A stretch of 35,670 bases of DNA, taken from contig NZ_LMNS01000009.1 of NCBI RefSeq assembly GCF_001423405.1, positions 66,414 to 102,083 of the forward strand. The letters run 5' to 3'. Of the stretch, positions 25,030 through 33,025 are shown one piece after another; within the stretch, counting starts at the first letter, position 1, and every line of letters begins with the position of its first letter. A program made the translations under genes and the position numbers. This stretch comes from Methylobacterium sp. Leaf123. Its GTDB lineage: Bacteria > Pseudomonadota > Alphaproteobacteria > Rhizobiales > Beijerinckiaceae. The notes beneath the pieces are model-generated. The model was not told where the DNA came from and made no database searches. It saw only the letters and a program-made list of their open reading frames with translations.

Positions 25030-26046
25030 TCACCGTGCGGTCCCCGCTGCCTTGCCGGGGATCTTGCCTTGATCGTCGATCATCGGATCGGCGACGGGCC
25101 CGTGCGGATGGGGCGCCATCAGCTTTTTCGGCGCGATGAACAGGTACATCGTCAGGACGTAGGGGGCCGTGAAGGACGGGATGCCCGCCGGGGCTACCAT
25201 GACGTCGAGGGCGCCCTGGACGAAGACGGTCATCACGGTCGCGAGCCCCGCATAGACGGCCACCCGCGGCGAGGGCGTCAGGAAGATGAGGCCGACGGCC
25301 ATCGCCGTCAGGACCGGGCTGAAGCCGTAGAGGCCCTGGCTCACCGCCGAGGGATCGGCGCCCATCGCGATCGCGACGACCATGCTGACCAGCGACCCGG
25401 CGGCGGCGGCGATCCCCGCCGGGACCGAGGCGATCAGGATGCCGGCCAGGATGATGACGCCGCTGACGGCGCTACCCAGCAGGAAGACCTGCGCGATGTT
25501 GCGGAAAAAGATCGCGACGAGTTCCGTCGGCGCCGGAATGCCGATGCCGCTCTGAGCAAGGTCGCCCGCGAGCTTGGGGGCCTCGCCCGTCACGTGCAGC
25601 CGTCCGAAGGAATAGGCGGCGGCGACCATCAGCCACCCCGTCAGCACGAAGGGGCCGGTCGAGCCGGGAATGCCCCATTTGCCGGTGAGCGTCGCGCTGA
25701 AGGCGGCGGTGAAGACCGTGCTTGCCGCCGCGCCGATCACGATCGAGGCCCAGAGTTGGGGCGAGGCCGCGATGAAGGTCGGAAGCGCGGCGCCGACGAG
25801 AACGCCGTTGAATCCGTAGAGACCTGAGGCGACGGAGGTTTCGTCGCATTCCAGAAGTCGTGCGGTCAGCGTTGCGACGATGACGCCGAGTGCCGCCCCA
25901 ATCGTGGTCGCCCAGATACCGCTGATCGAGGAGGCATAGGCCATCGCGGCGAAGAACAGCACGCCCGTCAGGGCATTCTCCATGAAGAAGACTTGGCTCG
26001 TCCCGCGCAGCGACTGGATGAGAAGGTTGGTCTTCGCGCGCGGCAT
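25030..26046 (-). CDS. Urea transporter (UT family)
   Basis: A 338-residue membrane protein with the twofold internal repeat of UT channels. GLYGFN (75-80) is paired with GLYGFS (238-243), and GIPGSTGPF (125-133) is paired with GIPSFTAPY (288-296), giving a repeat period of about 163 residues. The LPxxTxPF-like motifs line the selective urea pore. UT proteins form trimers and allow passive urea entry. It lies 15 bp after ureD and is therefore in the urease operon, supplying substrate. This is not the ATP-driven UrtABCDE system. Confidence 0.92.
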   Translation of the reverse strand: MPRAKTNLLIQSLRGTSQVFFMENALTGVLFFAAMAYASSISGIWATTIGAALGVIVATLTARLLECDETSVASGLYGFNGVLVGAALPTFIAASPQLWASIVIGAAASTVFTAAFSATLTGKWGIPGSTGPFVLTGWLMVAAAYSFGRLHVTGEAPKLAGDLAQSGIGIPAPTELVAIFFRNIAQVFLLGSAVSGVIILAGILIASVPAGIAAAAGSLVSMVVAIAMGADPSAVSQGLYGFSPVLTAMAVGLIFLTPSPRVAVYAGLATVMTVFVQGALDVMVAPAGIPSFTAPYVLTMYLFIAPKKLMAPHPHGPVADPMIDDQGKIPGKAAGTAR

Positions 26047-26061
26047 GGGTCCGATCCTCGC

Positions 26062-26997
26062 TCAGCGCCAGTAGGGTTCGGCGGGAAGAGACCGGTCGCG
26101 CGCCTCCTCGCGCACGATGCGCCAGAACCGGCGAACCTCGTTGCGCACGTCGTAGGTCTCCACGCCGACCGCGCGTAGCATCAGCCCGGCGGCGTTGGGC
26201 AGGCGGCTCACGCCGGAGACCGCCCGCGGCGCCTCGAGAGGGAAATGCGTCTCGAACCGTTCCTTGATGCGCGCGGCCGTCTCCGGGGGCGTGACGCAGA
26301 GGATGTTGGCGAAGGCGTCGAAGCCGCGCATCACCGCCGCGAAGGCGATCGTCGGATCGCCCTTCTCGATCAGGATCTTTTCGGCGAACAGCCTGCGCCC
26401 GCCGGGCCGGTGCAGGTTCACATCCATCGACAGCAGGTCGAAGCCGAACCGCTCCTCGACATGATGATGTTTGCGGCCGGCGAGGACCATCTCGCCGTAG
26501 AGCAGGGTGGCGTCCGCCGCGACGACGAGGTCCGTGCGGGAGAGGAAGCGCGAGCCGCGATAGGGGATGGTGAAGTCCGGCAGGTATTCGAGGTAGCCGC
26601 CGGCCTCGACGGTCACGCTCTGGTGCTGCGCGGCGTAATTCGCGTCCATGCAGTGGATGCGGTTGGCGCCCTGGGTGGAGACGTGCGCGCAGGCGCCTTC
26701 GCCCACGGCGATATCGATCGTGTAGCGGTCGCCCTGCAGGATGCCGCCGCCGACCGAGATGATCGGGCAGACCGGCAGTTCCGGCATCGCCTCATCCCAA
26801 TAGAGCGCCTGTTGCACGAGCAGCGGCGCGACCCGGTAGAGATCGTGGAGGACGGAGCGACCGTCGCGCAGCGAGAAACCGAGACGCAAGCGGCCGACCT
26901 TACCGGGCGCGCCCGACCGCATCTGTGCCGGCTCGGTCTGGAAACCGCGCAATTCGCGCGCCTTGTCGATGAGGCCGAGTGGCTCGTGCAGCGCCAT
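26062..26997 (-). CDS. ureD: Urease accessory protein UreD
   Basis: 311 residues of the UreD/UreH family. Characteristic blocks are VAPLLVQQALYWDEAMPELP, PIISVGGGILQGDRY, STQGANRIHCMD, YLEYLPDFTIPYRGSRF and RAVGVETYDVRNEVR near the C-terminus. UreD binds apo-urease first and forms, with UreF and UreG, the complex that delivers nickel and CO2 to the active-site lysine. The start is 4 bp after the ureG stop, so it is tightly coupled. In many bacteria ureD leads the operon; here it closes the accessory block. Confidence 0.95.
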   Translation of the reverse strand: MALHEPLGLIDKARELRGFQTEPAQMRSGAPGKVGRLRLGFSLRDGRSVLHDLYRVAPLLVQQALYWDEAMPELPVCPIISVGGGILQGDRYTIDIAVGEGACAHVSTQGANRIHCMDANYAAQHQSVTVEAGGYLEYLPDFTIPYRGSRFLSRTDLVVAADATLLYGEMVLAGRKHHHVEERFGFDLLSMDVNLHRPGGRRLFAEKILIEKGDPTIAFAAVMRGFDAFANILCVTPPETAARIKERFETHFPLEAPRAVSGVSRLPNAAGLMLRAVGVETYDVRNEVRRFWRIVREEARDRSLPAEPYWR

Positions 26998-27001
26998 GGT
27001 C

Positions 27002-27649
27002 TCACGCGCTCGCCGCGAGCGGAGGATGCGTCTTCACATCGAACAGCGCCATGTCGAGAATGAGCTGAAGGAGGTCGTCGACGCCCTCGCCGGTCTTGCA
27101 GTTGGTGAAGAGGAACGGCTTCTTGCCGCGCATGATCTTGGAATCGCGTGCCATGACCTCGAGGCTCGCGCCGACATAGGGGGCGAGATCCTTCTTGTTG
27201 ATGACGAGGATGTCCGACTGGCAGACCCCGGCGCCGTTCTTGCGCGGGATCTTGTCGCCGGCGGCAACGTCGATCACGTAGATGTAGAAGTCCGCCAGTG
27301 CCGGGCTGAAGGTCAGCGTGAGATTATCGCCGCCGGACTCGATCAGGATCACGTCGCTATCGGGATACTTGTCTTCGAGTTCCTCGACCGCGGCGATGTT
27401 CATCGAGGGATCTTCGCGCACGGCGGTGTGCGGGCAGGCCCCGGTCTCGACGCCGACGATCTTCTCTTCGATCAGCACACCGTTGAGGGTCCGGCGCACC
27501 TGCTTGGCATCCTCGGTCGTCACGACGTCGTTGGTGATGATCAGCGGCTTGATGCCCAGCGCGATCAGGCGCGGCGTAATGGTCTCGATAACAGCCGTCT
27601 TGCCCGAGCCGACCGGGCCACCGATGCCGATACGGGTGATCTTCTTCAT
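27002..27649 (-). CDS. ureG: Urease accessory GTPase UreG
   Basis: 215 residues of the SIMIBI GTPase UreG. The P-loop is GGPVGSGKT (10-18). The metal-binding Cys-Pro-His sits in [15 protein letters not shown]. The [13 protein letters not shown] block and the guanine-specificity motif NKKDL are present. GTP hydrolysis by UreG drives nickel transfer to urease within the UreD-UreF-UreG complex. The ATG at 27649 is chosen from the family start [14 protein letters not shown], with AAGGAA upstream; an open frame further upstream overlaps ureF and is spurious. Conservation is very high. Confidence 0.97.
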   Translation of the reverse strand: MKKITRIGIGGPVGSGKTAVIETITPRLIALGIKPLIITNDVVTTEDAKQVRRTLNGVLIEEKIVGVETGACPHTAVREDPSMNIAAVEELEDKYPDSDVILIESGGDNLTLTFSPALADFYIYVIDVAAGDKIPRKNGAGVCQSDILVINKKDLAPYVGASLEVMARDSKIMRGKKPFLFTNCKTGEGVDDLLQLILDMALFDVKTHPPLAASA

Positions 27650-27669
27650 CGCTGTTTCCTTTGCCGCAT

Positions 27670-28392
27670 TCAGTTCATGAACAGGCGGACATGGACCGTG
27701 GTGTGATGGGCGACGAGGACGTCGAAGACCGGCGCGAAGGCGGCCATCTCGTCGAGGGCGAGATCGTGCACGGCGAGGTAATCGTCCTCGACGCGGCCCT
27801 GGGCGGCGAACAGGATGCGCTGGGTCTCGAAATGATCGATCCGCATCAGCCGCAGCGCGGCGCTCAGGATCATCGAGGCCACACCGTATTGGTGGACGAT
27901 GAAGGCCTCGGTCTCGTCCGCCCCGAGATGGGCGAGCGTGACCGCTTGGCCGATCGGCAGGCAGCCGGGGGTGGCGTCCAACCGGATGTCGGCGAGCCAA
28001 CGCTCCAGCATCGGCGACGGGCTGCTTTTCAGCGCCAGTTCGGCGAGCTTCCTGCCCATCCGCGTCAGCATCGCCTGCTGCTCTTCCCCGACACGGCGAC
28101 AGATCAGTTCCCGGTCGGCCACAACGACGCCGTCGTAATCGTCCGCCAGGGCCGCGCGATGGGCGTGCAGCAGCGCGACGCCGTCCACCCGGGCGGTCTG
28201 ATGCAGGACGAGGCTGACGAATTGCAGCAGGCTGCTCGCGTCGGCGACGATCCCTGTCTGCAGCGCGGATTCGAGACCGTTGGAGAAGGCGAAGGACCCG
28301 ATCGGCAGGGTCGAGTCCGCGAATTGCAGCAGGCGCGCGAGATGCGTCATGCCGTGCGGTGCGAGACGGGCCCTCGGTTCCCCGTGCCGCAT
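27670..28392 (-). CDS. ureF: Urease accessory protein UreF
   Basis: 240 residues from the ATG at 28392. The UreF signature is [21 protein letters not shown] near the N-terminus, followed by a helical protein with [21 protein letters not shown] and a C-terminal [12 protein letters not shown]. UreF acts as the bridge and fidelity check for UreG in urease activation. The ATG shares one base with the ureE stop (TGATG). An internal ATG at 28350 (MTHLARLLQ) is also possible and closer to the usual family start; the coupling favours the longer form. Confidence 0.93.
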   Translation of the reverse strand: MRHGEPRARLAPHGMTHLARLLQFADSTLPIGSFAFSNGLESALQTGIVADASSLLQFVSLVLHQTARVDGVALLHAHRAALADDYDGVVVADRELICRRVGEEQQAMLTRMGRKLAELALKSSPSPMLERWLADIRLDATPGCLPIGQAVTLAHLGADETEAFIVHQYGVASMILSAALRLMRIDHFETQRILFAAQGRVEDDYLAVHDLALDEMAAFAPVFDVLVAHHTTVHVRLFMN

Positions 28393-29030
28393 CACGTCAC
28401 CGGATCGTGGTGGTGATGGGCGTGCGGCTGACCATGATCGTGCGCGTGATCAGGGTGGTCCTGTGCCGCGTCGTGACCGGCATGATGGTGATGCGGGGTG
28501 GCGTCGGCACCGGCGAACAGCAGCCGGACCTCCTTCGCGTCGAGCTTGGCCGCCACCTCCTCGCCCGGAGCGAAGCGGGTCTTCACATGGGCGAAGGCAT
28601 GCGTGCGCATGACCGAGGCCATCACCTTCTGATCGACAGAGAGCGGCACGTAGACCGTCGAGCCCTTGATCACGGCGGGCCAGTGCTGGTTGCCGAGGCC
28701 GTGCCCGAGTTCGAAACAGGCGCGCAGGATCTCGTTCGGGGGGAGGCTCTCCAGCCCCTCCAGCTCGATGACCAGCACCTCCTTGAGGGAGATCCGGGCG
28801 ACGACGATGAGATTCCGGTCCGCGTCGTAGTGGAGCACGTCGCCGTCATGCAGATGCTCGGAGCGGGGCAGTGAAACCGCCAGCTCGATCCCGCCTTCGC
28901 TCGCCTTGCGCAGGCGGCTCTTGGGCGTCTCCCATTGCTCCAGCACCAGCGGGTCGATCCGCGCCTGCCTCGCGCGCTCCCCCCAGACCGGATCGCCGAG
29001 ATGTCCGAGTTTGTGTTCGACGAGGATCAT
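28392..29030 (-). CDS. ureE: Urease nickel metallochaperone UreE
   Basis: 212 residues. The N-terminal peptide-binding domain starts [12 protein letters not shown]. The central metal-binding domain has [13 protein letters not shown], with the conserved nickel histidine, and [19 protein letters not shown]. The last 33 residues are a nickel-binding tail containing 14 histidines mixed with Asp and Ala. UreE collects Ni2+ and hands it to UreG. GGAGA lies shortly before the ATG. A tail this rich suggests nickel storage as well as delivery, as in Klebsiella UreE. Confidence 0.96.
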   Translation of the reverse strand: MILVEHKLGHLGDPVWGERARQARIDPLVLEQWETPKSRLRKASEGGIELAVSLPRSEHLHDGDVLHYDADRNLIVVARISLKEVLVIELEGLESLPPNEILRACFELGHGLGNQHWPAVIKGSTVYVPLSVDQKVMASVMRTHAFAHVKTRFAPGEEVAAKLDAKEVRLLFAGADATPHHHHAGHDAAQDHPDHAHDHGQPHAHHHHDPVT

Positions 29031-29053
29031 TCGTCTCTCCCAACGGAGCGCGC

Positions 29054-29437
29054 TCAGGCGCGTCGCAGGCGTTTCCCGGATGCGATACCGAGCCAGATCG
29101 CGGCATAGCCGACGATGAGGCTGGACAAGGCGTAGAAGACCGCAAGACCGGCCTGGCCCGGCGACGAAGCTTCGGAGGTGATGCCGTAGACGAAGCTCGA
29201 GAACGTCGACATTCCGCCGGCGAAGCCCGTGCCGATCAGGAGCAAGTACGCGTCCGAGACTTGCTTCAAGCGATTAAGTTCGAAGGCGGCGCCGAGGCAG
29301 AACGAGGCGACGACGTTGGCGGTGAAGATGTCGAGCGGAAAGGCGCCGTTCTGCTGAGGGATCAGCAGCATGAGGAGTTCGCGCGTGATGGCGCCGAACC
29401 CGCCACCGATGAAGACGAAGACGGCCCGCGCGCCCAT
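29054..29437 (-). CDS. crcB: CrcB/Fluc fluoride channel subunit (first of pair by coordinate)
   Basis: 127 residues and four predicted helices. The Fluc motifs are GGGFGAITRE in helix 1, FTANVVASFCLGA with the pore asparagine in helix 2, and TGFAGGMSTFSSF in helix 3. Fluc channels export fluoride as dimers whose subunits lie in opposite orientations. Basic residues cluster in the N-terminus, the second loop (NRLK) and the C-terminus (GKRLRR), predicting both ends in the cytoplasm. It sits 23 bp before ureE and 10 bp after the second crcB, inside the urease operon. The ATG at 29437 follows an in-frame GTG. Confidence 0.93.
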   Translation of the reverse strand: MGARAVFVFIGGGFGAITRELLMLLIPQQNGAFPLDIFTANVVASFCLGAAFELNRLKQVSDAYLLLIGTGFAGGMSTFSSFVYGITSEASSPGQAGLAVFYALSSLIVGYAAIWLGIASGKRLRRA

Positions 29438-29447
29438 CACGGGACCC

Positions 29448-29831
29448 CTACGATCTGGCGAGGGCGACGCCCGCCGCCGCGGCGCAGAGGCCGACGCCGA
29501 CGGACGAGAGGAGGTACAGAGCGGCCAGCCCGTGGCGATGCTCCATCGCCATCTGCGCCGTATCGAGCTGCATGGAGCTGAACGTGGTGTAGCCGCCGAG
29601 GAAGCCCGTCAGCACCAGGGACGACACCATCTCCCCGTGGCGTTGCTGCCAGCCGAGGGCGAGCGCGGCGGAGAGATAGGCGATGGCGAAGGCGCCGGTG
29701 ACGTTGACGAGGAAGGTGCCGAACCTGAAGCGCGCGGGGATCGCGCGGTCGATGAAGCCGCCGAGCTGCCAGCGCAGCAGAGAGCCGGCACCGCCGCCGA
29801 GACACACCCATAGGACGTCGATCGGTCTCAT
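29448..29831 (-). CDS. crcB: CrcB/Fluc fluoride channel subunit (second of pair by coordinate)
   Basis: 127 residues, the same length as its neighbour but clearly diverged. Motifs: GGGAGSLLRWQLGG in helix 1, FGTFLVNVTGAF in helix 2 (the classic GTLxVN form) and TGFLGGYTTFSSM in helix 3. Basic residues favour loops 1 (DRAIPARFRFG) and 3 (EHRHG) over the ends, the opposite bias to the other subunit. The two may therefore form an obligate antiparallel heterodimer, as in paired crcB genes of some bacteria. It begins 64 bp after ureC. The ATG at 29831 is preferred over a TTG just before it. Confidence 0.93.
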   Translation of the reverse strand: MRPIDVLWVCLGGGAGSLLRWQLGGFIDRAIPARFRFGTFLVNVTGAFAIAYLSAALALGWQQRHGEMVSSLVLTGFLGGYTTFSSMQLDTAQMAMEHRHGLAALYLLSSVGVGLCAAAAGVALARS

Positions 29832-29895
29832 CAATGCGGCACCGGGCTGCGAACCGGCGGCGGAAGGGGCCTTCCGTCGCAGAGCAACGTGAGGG

Positions 29896-31614
29896 TCAGC
29901 TGAAGAAGTGGAGCTGCGCGAGCGGAAGATGCGTGGCGGGCTCGATCGTGGCGTGCTTGCCGTCGACCATCACCGCGAAGGTTTCCGGGTTGACCTCGAT
30001 GATCGGAAGCCGATCGTTTCGAACCATCGACTTCTTGGTGATGGTGCGCGTGCCGTAGACCGGCACGACTTTCGACGTCAGCGCGTAGCGATCCACGATT
30101 CCGTCCTCGTAGGCAGAATGCGAGGTGAAGGTCACGCGCGTCTTGGCCACCGCCGGTCCGAGAGCGCCGAACATCGGCCGATAGACGACCGGCTGCGGTG
30201 TCGGCAGCGAGGCGTTGGGATCTCCCATGATCGCCCAGGAGATCATGCCGCCCTTGATGACCATCTTCGGCTTGGCGCCGAAGAAGGCCGGTTCCCACAG
30301 GACGAGATCGGCCATCTTGCCGACCTCGACCGATCCGATCACGTGCGAGACCCCCGCGACGATGGCGGGATTGATCGTCACCTTGGCGACGAAGCGCAGC
30401 ACGCGCTGATTGTCGTTGCCGGAGGCGTCCCCCGGATAGGCACCGAGCCGCGCCTTCATCAAATGGGCCGTCTGCATGGTGCGCGCCCAGTTCTCGCCGA
30501 CGCGGCCCATGGCCTGGCTGTCGCTCGACAGGATCGAGATCGCGCCAAGATCGTGCAGGACGTTTTCCGCCGCGATGGTCTCGGCGCGCACGCGGCTTTC
30601 CGCGAAGGCGACATCCGTCGGGATCTTCGGGCTGAGATTGTGGCAGACCATCACCATGTCGAACAATTCGGCCTGGGAATTGATGCCGTAGGGCATGGTC
30701 GGATTAGTCGAACTGGGGATGACGTTGGGAATGCCCGCAACCCGGATGATGTCCGGGGCGTGCCCGCCGCCCGCGCCCTCCGTGTGATAGGTATGGATCG
30801 TGCGCCCCTCAAAAGCGGCGATGGTGCTCTCGACGAACCCGGCCTCGTTCAAAGTGTCCGTGTGGATGCAGACTTGGACGTCCTGATCATCCGCCACGGT
30901 CAGGGCCATGCGGATCGCTTCCGGCGTGCTGCCCCAGTCTTCGTGAACCTTCAAACCCATGGCACCGGCCCGGATCTGCTCCTCGATCGGGAGGGCCGCC
31001 GAGCAATTGCCCTTGCCGTGAACGCCCGCATTGATCGGCCAGGCATCGAAGGAGCGGAGCATCATCTCGATGTTCCACGTACCCGGCGTGATGGTCGTGC
31101 CGTTGGTGCCGTCGGATGGGCCGATGCCGCCGCCGAACAGCGTCGTCACGCCGTTGCTGAGCGCGGCCTGGGCCTGTTGCGGCGAGATGAAGTGGACATG
31201 TGCGTCGATGCCGCCGGCGGTCAGAATGAGGTGCTCGCCGGAAATGGCGTCGGTGCCCGGTCCGAGCGTGAGCCCCCGTGTCACCCCCGACATCGTCGAG
31301 GGATTGCCGGCCTTTCCGATCCCGACGATCGCGCCGTTCTTGATGCCGACATCGGCCTTGATGACACCCTGGACCGCGTCGAGGATCGTGACATTGGTGA
31401 TGACGAGATCCGGTGCGCCCGCGGCACTGGTCAATTCACTGTCGTAACCCATGCCGTCCCGAAGCGTCTTGCCGCCGCCATAGACGGCCTCCTCGCCGTA
31501 GACGCGAAGATCCTTCTCGATCTCGATGTAGAGGTCCGTATCGCCCAGCCTGATCTTGTCGCCCGTCGTGGGCCCGTATAAATCCGAGTATTGCCGCCGT
31601 GAGATCTTGCTCAT
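29896..31614 (-). CDS. ureC: Urease alpha subunit UreC
   Basis: 572 residues, full length. All catalytic residues are visible: nickel ligands His139 and His141 (GIDAHVHF), the carbamylated Lys222 with His224 (LKVHEDW), His251 (CIHTDT), His277 ([11 protein letters not shown]) and Asp365 (SSDSQAMGR). Flap residues Cys324 and His325 are in VCHNLSP. These equal Klebsiella positions 134, 136, 217, 219, 246, 272, 360, 319 and 320 with an offset of five. It hydrolyses urea to ammonia and carbamate in an (alpha-beta-gamma)3 complex with UreB and UreA. The residue after the flap histidine is Asn, where Klebsiella has a second His. Confidence 0.98.
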   Translation of the reverse strand: MSKISRRQYSDLYGPTTGDKIRLGDTDLYIEIEKDLRVYGEEAVYGGGKTLRDGMGYDSELTSAAGAPDLVITNVTILDAVQGVIKADVGIKNGAIVGIGKAGNPSTMSGVTRGLTLGPGTDAISGEHLILTAGGIDAHVHFISPQQAQAALSNGVTTLFGGGIGPSDGTNGTTITPGTWNIEMMLRSFDAWPINAGVHGKGNCSAALPIEEQIRAGAMGLKVHEDWGSTPEAIRMALTVADDQDVQVCIHTDTLNEAGFVESTIAAFEGRTIHTYHTEGAGGGHAPDIIRVAGIPNVIPSSTNPTMPYGINSQAELFDMVMVCHNLSPKIPTDVAFAESRVRAETIAAENVLHDLGAISILSSDSQAMGRVGENWARTMQTAHLMKARLGAYPGDASGNDNQRVLRFVAKVTINPAIVAGVSHVIGSVEVGKMADLVLWEPAFFGAKPKMVIKGGMISWAIMGDPNASLPTPQPVVYRPMFGALGPAVAKTRVTFTSHSAYEDGIVDRYALTSKVVPVYGTRTITKKSMVRNDRLPIIEVNPETFAVMVDGKHATIEPATHLPLAQLHFFS

Positions 31615-31650
31615 CCCAGCGCTCCAGATTCGACTGTCGAAGGGGGCAGG

Positions 31651-32061
31651 TTACGGCTTGTTCTTGAACCCATAGCGGTTCACCCGATCCAGCGCGTCCA
31701 TCAAGCGCGGGCGGTAATCGTCGTAGGTTTCATCACCGACCCAGCCGTTGACGAGGCCATTGAAGCCGAGCACCCGCTGCTTGCCCTGATAGGGAACGAG
31801 CGAGACCTCCTTCTCGTCTCCGGGCTCGAACCGCAGAGCGGTCGTGGCCGGGATGTTGAGCCGCTTGCCGAAGGCTTGCTCGCGATCGAACTCAAGCGAG
31901 GCATTCACTTCGAAGAAATGGTAGTGCGACCCAACTTGGATCGGGCGGTCGCCCGTATTCCGGACCTTGATCGCTGTCGTCGGATATCCGGCATTGATCT
32001 CGATATCCCCTGACCCGAAAATGATTCCGCCAACGGGTGTCTTCTTCTGGGAAGGACTCAT
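31651..32061 (-). CDS. ureB: Urease beta subunit UreB
   Basis: 136 residues with the UreB core [20 protein letters not shown], then [38 protein letters not shown] and [12 protein letters not shown]. It is a structural subunit packed against UreC and UreA. The ATG at 32061 is fixed by a perfect AGGAGGTGA; an earlier in-frame ATG at 32079 would place that ribosome site inside the gene. It lies 24 bp after ureA and 36 bp before ureC. Beta and gamma are separate here, unlike the fused form of Helicobacter. Confidence 0.97.
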   Translation of the reverse strand: MSPSQKKTPVGGIIFGSGDIEINAGYPTTAIKVRNTGDRPIQVGSHYHFFEVNASLEFDREQAFGKRLNIPATTALRFEPGDEKEVSLVPYQGKQRVLGFNGLVNGWVGDETYDDYRPRLMDALDRVNRYGFKNKP

Positions 32062-32065
32062 CGCG

Positions 32066-32074
32066 TCACCTCCT
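32066..32074 (-). promoter_or_regulatory. Strong Shine-Dalgarno of ureB
   Basis: AGGAGGTGA on the minus strand, four bases from the ATG at 32061. It is complementary to the 3' end of 16S rRNA over nine bases and decides between the two possible ureB starts. Confidence 0.85.
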
Positions 32075-32085
32075 GGCATCTCGAT

Positions 32086-32388
32086 CTACTTGATGGGCGC
32101 ATGCACGGTGATGAGGCGCGAGCCGTCCGTGAACACCGCTTCGACCTGAACGTAGGGAATCATCTCCGCAACACCGTCCATGACGTCGCCGCGGGTGATG
32201 GTTTTGCCCGCAAGCTCCATCACTTCTTCCACCGTCTTGCCGGCACGGGCGCCTTCCAGAGCGGCGACGGAGATCAGGGAAACGGTTTCCGGGTGGTTGA
32301 GCTTGAGCCCCTGGTCCCGACGGCGCTGTGCGACCTGGGCCAGCATGTAGATCAGCAGCTTGTCCGTTTCACGCTGAGTAAAGTGCAT
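32086..32388 (-). CDS. ureA: Urease gamma subunit UreA
   Basis: 100 residues, the standard length. Family blocks are MHFTQRETDKLLIYMLAQVA, GLKLNHPETVSLIS, GARAGKTVEEVM, ITRGDVMDGVAEMIP and VEAVFTDGSRLITVH. It is the first gene of the operon and a structural subunit of the urease trimer of trimers. A good promoter lies 59-87 bp upstream (32447-32475). Confidence 0.98.
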   Translation of the reverse strand: MHFTQRETDKLLIYMLAQVAQRRRDQGLKLNHPETVSLISVAALEGARAGKTVEEVMELAGKTITRGDVMDGVAEMIPYVQVEAVFTDGSRLITVHAPIK

Positions 32389-32446
32389 AGGCAGCTTCCC
32401 GAGCGAATCCGGCCAGCCTTGGCAGCCGATTTACTGGCACCCAGAG

Positions 32447-32475
32447 AATATCTTGTTTTCAACCTATAACAGCAA
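32447..32475 (-). promoter_or_regulatory. Predicted sigma70 promoter of the urease operon
   Basis: On the minus strand, -35 TTGCTG (32470-32475) and -10 GATATT (32447-32452) are separated by exactly 17 bp. The -10 element ends 59 bases before the ureA start, leaving about 50 bases of leader. No sigma54-type TGGCAC-N5-TTGC was found. Start-site mapping would test it. Confidence 0.6.
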
Positions 32476-32502
32476 CTTTGTGAGCATGGATAGCCTTGTT
32501 TG

Positions 32503-32537
32503 AATACGCAGTATTACTTAAAGAAATGATCAATTTC
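32503..32537. promoter_or_regulatory. Two inverted repeats upstream of the urease promoter
   Basis: AATAC-GCA-GTATT (32503-32515) and GAAAT-GATCA-ATTTC (32523-32537) lie 28 and 48 bp upstream of the predicted -35 element. That is a typical position for an activator such as a LysR- or NtrC-type regulator. The factor is unknown. Confidence 0.4.
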
Positions 32538-32974
32538 GCTTATAAGTTGTTGTGGCCATGGAACATTCGCGTTGGCCCTGGCAGCGCGTTGCGCTCCCGG
32601 CCGCGGCGCCGAATGATGTCCCCTTCCGGTGTGAAAGGGGTGTCAGGTCGCGACGCTAGAGTTGTAAGGATCGTTCCGCTCCGCATCGGGATACTCGATT
32701 TTGGGCCGATTCTCCGGCTACGGTCACTTTCGGTCGTCATATGATGGGAAGCTCAGAAGCCGTTGGCCTCGAAGATTTTTCGCGGCCAACGGGTCAAAGA
32801 CTTGGTGACCGGCAGGACAAGCCATGCAGTATCGACGGCGATGCCAGAGCTAAGGCAGTTTCATCGAGGCGGTCGTTATGAAAATCTTCTGAAGCCCAGA
32901 CGGCGAGGCCTGAAAAAGGCTGCAACGCATGACCGAGATGCGCGAATACGAAAAATTCCTATCTTGTGCCTGCC

Positions 32975-33007
32975 TATAATTTGCAGTTTAGTGACACAGG
33001 GATCACT
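32975..33007 (+). promoter_or_regulatory. -10 box and palindromic operator of the TonB receptor gene
   Basis: A perfect TATAAT lies at 32975-32980, with no good -35. From a predicted start near 32987, the palindrome AGTGA-N8-TCACT (32990-33007) would cover the first transcribed bases, a classic repressor position. A metal-responsive regulator such as NikR is plausible from context but its consensus is not matched. Confidence 0.5.
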
Positions 33008-33025
33008 GAGTGCCTAGGTTGCACG

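Larger units (their letters stand above)
32389..33025. other. Divergent control region between urease operon and TonB receptor
   Basis: 637 bp without a supportable gene, AT-richer than its flanks near both ends. It holds a minus-strand promoter for ureA, two inverted repeats upstream of it, and a perfect TATAAT with a downstream palindrome ahead of the TonB receptor. The middle (about 32570-32900) shows no clear signal, although it includes the 8-bp palindrome TCATATGA near 32735. Confidence 0.6.

Noticed and set aside
32389..32460. A sigma54-type promoter for the urease operon
   Set aside because: TGGCAC appears only on the wrong strand and without TTGC at the correct distance.
32763..33017. 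An 84-codon plus frame ahead of the TonB receptor
   Set aside because: No ribosome site, composition unlike neighbouring genes, and it covers the predicted promoter and operator of the receptor.
32389..33025. A cobalamin or nickel/cobalt riboswitch before the TonB receptor
   Set aside because: With a predicted start near 32987 the leader is only about 40 bases, and no B12-box-like or NiCo-like conserved stem was seen.
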